Shown piece by piece: positions 62,193 to 64,000 of a stretch of DNA of 64,000 nt. A model generated the notes under the pieces. That model made no database searches. It was not told the origin of the DNA and worked only from the letters and a program-made list of their open reading frames with translations. Within the stretch, counting starts at the first letter, position 1, and every line of letters starts with the position of its first letter. Source of the stretch: JAJDAT01 sp964570665 (GTDB lineage: Bacteria > Nitrospinota > Nitrospinia > Nitrospinales > JAJDAT01); the NCBI GenBank assembly GCA_964570665.1, contig CAZMZH010000001.1:124001-188000 (forward strand), written 5' to 3'. The position numbers were made by a program, and so were the translations under genes.

Positions 62193-64000
62193 ATGCGTGA
62201 ATCCAACGAGTTCGCGTCCACGAAGGACGAACCAAAATCTGGATATTTGAAGACCAAAGCTTCGGAAACCGGAGGATTGCGTTTAAATATTCGTATCAAG
62301 CTGGTAGTCATACTATTAATTTCCGGACTTATCCCGCTTGGAGCGTTGACCTACTCCCTAAATCAAAAAATAAAATCAGAATTGCTCGCGATAAATAAAA
62401 ACAAACTGATTTCGCTTAGAGAGGAAAAGAAACTTCAAATAGAAAGTTACTTCAGACAAATCGATAATCAAATCGTCACTTTTTCTAACGACTTAATGAT
62501 TATCGACGCAATGAAAGAATTTAAAAGAGCTTTCTCTCTAGTTGAGGAAGAAATCGGTTCAAAGTATACTCTGCTGCCAAACGAAGGCTTAATAGAACGC
62601 TACCAATACCAACTAAAAAATACTCCAGGAGCCCCCACAGATTCGGTTGAAAGATGGCTTCCTTCCAAAAAAGTTTCCCAAATATTGCAATCGCTCTACA
62701 TTACCGAAAACTCTAACCCTATCGGGCAAAAACATTTTTTAAAACAGGCTGAAGACTCTAGCTCTTATTCCAGGGTTCATGGGAAATTTCATCCTGTTAT
62801 ACGAGATTTCTTAGAACGCTTTGGTTATTACGACATTTTCTTGGTAGAACCTAAAACCGGTCGTATTGTTTATTCGGTATTTAAAGAAGTCGATTTTTCG
62901 ACCAGCCTTTTATCGGGACCTTATGCAAATACAGGTATTGGAAAAGCTTTCAAATCCGCGCTGGAAGCCGATTCCGCTAACGCGGTTTACTTTGAAGATT
63001 TCCATCCTTATGAACCTTCTTACAATGCCGCGGCGGCTTTTATAGCCTCTCCAATTTATGATAAGGGGGCCAAAATTGGGGTTCTAATTCTGCAAGCCCC
63101 CGTTGATCGAATTAACGAAGTTATGTCTAGTCGAAAGACCTGGAAAAAAGTAGGTCTAGGGAAATCGGGAGAAGTATATTTAGTCGGCCCCGATTATAAA
63201 ATGCGAAATAACTCCCGGCTTCTTATCGAACAACCTCAAACCTATTTTGACGCGTTAGAAGAACTTGATCTCGACCCAACAATTATTAAAAAATCTAAAG
63301 AGTTAAACACGTCTATTGGATTCCATTCCGTCGAGACTCAAGGATCAAAAGCCGCTATTAAGGGATCATCCGGATTCGATATATTCCTTGATTATCGCGG
63401 AATCCCCGTACTCAGCGCATATGAACCCGTTTCAATTTTAGGCGTTAATTGGGCGATAATTGCCGAGGTAAATGAAGAAGAGGCTTTAGAAACTCAAAAC
63501 CAATTCAAGCGCTGGATTTTTATTTTTATAGGCGTTCTAGCCATTATCCTTATAATTTCCGCTTATTTTATTTCTGGATGGTTTTCTAGACCGCTTGTCG
63601 TTTTAGTGCGCCGCGCTCAAGAAATAACCCAAAATATTGCTCGTGGCGATTTAAAGCAAAATCTAAATTCGAAAACATTAAGCGATTTGGGGGTTCTGCA
63701 AACCGCTTTTTCGGAAATGCAAATTCGATTGCAAAAATTTATAGAATATTCTGAACGTGTTTTAGGAGGAGATACCGAAGTCGAAGTTATAGAACTTGAA
63801 GGAGAATTTAAACACTCTCTCGATAAAATGCTAAAACAAGCAAAGGAAAAAAAAGAAGCGGAACAAACCACTCAAGAAATGTCATTAAATGAAAAAGCAT
63901 CCACCAAGGATTTGAGACGTAAGGTGGACAGCATGCTCGTAGTCATCGACGCCGCCGCAAAAGGAAACCTGACTCATAACGTCACCGTAACTGGAACCGA
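62193..64000 (+). CDS. Methyl-accepting chemotaxis protein, C-terminus cut by window edge
   Basis: Open from ATG 62193 (AAGGAG 8 nt upstream) to the window edge, about 602 residues. A cytoplasmic N-tail of about 30 residues, membrane helix 1 (LVVILLISGLIPLGALTY, about 37-55), a large extracytoplasmic Cache-type sensor domain (YYDIFLVEPKTGRIVYS, PIYDKGAKIGVLILQAPVDRI, GKSGEVYLVGPDYKMRN), membrane helix 2 near 440-462 (IFIFIGVLAIILIISAYF), then HAMP (ISGWFSRPLVVLVRRAQEIT). The end, MLVVIDAAAKGNLTHNVTVTG, matches the region just before the signalling hairpin of HAMP-repeat chemoreceptors. Divergent from the trp operon. The signalling tip is outside the window. Confidence 0.88.
   Translation, partial: MRESNEFASTKDEPKSGYLKTKASETGGLRLNIRIKLVVILLISGLIPLGALTYSLNQKIKSELLAINKNKLISLREEKKLQIESYFRQIDNQIVTFSNDLMIIDAMKEFKRAFSLVEEEIGSKYTLLPNEGLIERYQYQLKNTPGAPTDSVERWLPSKKVSQILQSLYITENSNPIGQKHFLKQAEDSSSYSRVHGKFHPVIRDFLERFGYYDIFLVEPKTGRIVYSVFKEVDFSTSLLSGPYANTGIGKAFKSALEADSANAVYFEDFHPYEPSYNAAAAFIASPIYDKGAKIGVLILQAPVDRINEVMSSRKTWKKVGLGKSGEVYLVGPDYKMRNNSRLLIEQPQTYFDALEELDLDPTIIKKSKELNTSIGFHSVETQGSKAAIKGSSGFDIFLDYRGIPVLSAYEPVSILGVNWAIIAEVNEEEALETQNQFKRWIFIFIGVLAIILIISAYFISGWFSRPLVVLVRRAQEITQNIARGDLKQNLNSKTLSDLGVLQTAFSEMQIRLQKFIEYSERVLGGDTEVEVIELEGEFKHSLDKMLKQAKEKKEAEQTTQEMSLNEKASTKDLRRKVDSMLVVIDAAAKGNLTHNVTVTGT

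Noticed and set aside
1..64000. CRISPR arrays, rRNA operons, prophage or transposase genes
   Set aside because: No regularly spaced short repeats, rRNA-like sequence, phage structural genes or transposase motifs were recognised in the window.

Overview
The window comes from the chromosome of a Gram-negative, flagellated, respiring bacterium of moderately low GC. The Gram-negative reading rests on LptF, lipoprotein and periplasmic signals, c-type cytochromes and an AddAB-like nuclease. FlhF/FlhG point to controlled, probably polar, flagella. No gene fixes the phylum. The mix (sigma-54 signalling, FlhAFG-FliA, arsenosugar genes, many chemosensory and two-component proteins) would fit Nitrospinota or a former deltaproteobacterial lineage, but this is only a guess.

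Layout. 1-3.6 kb: a minus-strand tyrosine-degradation operon, hppD - FAH family - hmgA - flavin reductase (the last cut by the window edge). 3.6-5.4 kb: non-coding DNA with a tRNA-Lys(CTT), its promoter and terminator, and a 295-bp-period direct repeat. 5.3-11 kb: flagellar export and regulation genes flhA-flhF-flhG-small membrane protein-fliA behind a sigma-54 promoter, then a DoxX gene. 11-18.4 kb: housekeeping and accessory genes (AarF/UbiB-like kinase, M16 protease, DMT transporter, VOC protein, two YdcF/DUF218 proteins). 18.5-25.5 kb: molybdopterin genes moaC-moaD and, 5.7 kb further on, moaE. The block between them is signalling DNA: two small paralogous proteins of unknown family, a sigma-54-dependent response regulator, a receiver that lacks its phosphoacceptor, and a periplasmic-sensor diguanylate cyclase.

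The most notable find is in that block. Each of the two small genes has its own near-consensus sigma-54 (-24/-12) promoter. About 130-140 bp upstream of each promoter lies a pair of 14-bp palindromes of consensus CCACAAnnTTGTGG, and in both cases the two sites are exactly 30 bp apart. This looks like a compact local regulon: the neighbouring NtrC-type regulator binding paired upstream sites to switch on two helical small proteins.

25.5-47.9 kb is mostly housekeeping: AddB/AddA-like recombination nuclease, nucleoside transporter, an orphan HEPN-type protein, RdgB, a pilin-like lipoprotein, a DnaJ-domain protein, RlmN, a glycosyltransferase, a response regulator, arsenosugar genes arsS and arsM, a Tat-exported PHP protein, Ogt, RecO, RidA, a diheme mini-cytochrome, a lytic transglycosylase, LipA and LptF. 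48-55.4 kb is AT-rich and sparse. It holds three tandem NarL-type regulators with altered acidic pockets, a secreted protein with two Tll0287-like (DUF3365) c-haem domains, a 60-residue orphan and a large membrane protein with C-terminal TPRs. 55.4-62 kb is a compact trpEGDCFBA operon with a promoter and an intrinsic terminator placed just before the trpE start, which suggests attenuation. The window closes inside a methyl-accepting chemotaxis protein gene on the plus strand.

Several starts were moved from the longest open frame to the one supported by a ribosome-binding site or family N-terminus: flhA, the M16 protease, the first small sigma-54 gene, the DUF3365 protein, arsS, trpA, trpE, trpF and others. 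Functional calls rest on motif and family recognition by eye; no database search was run.
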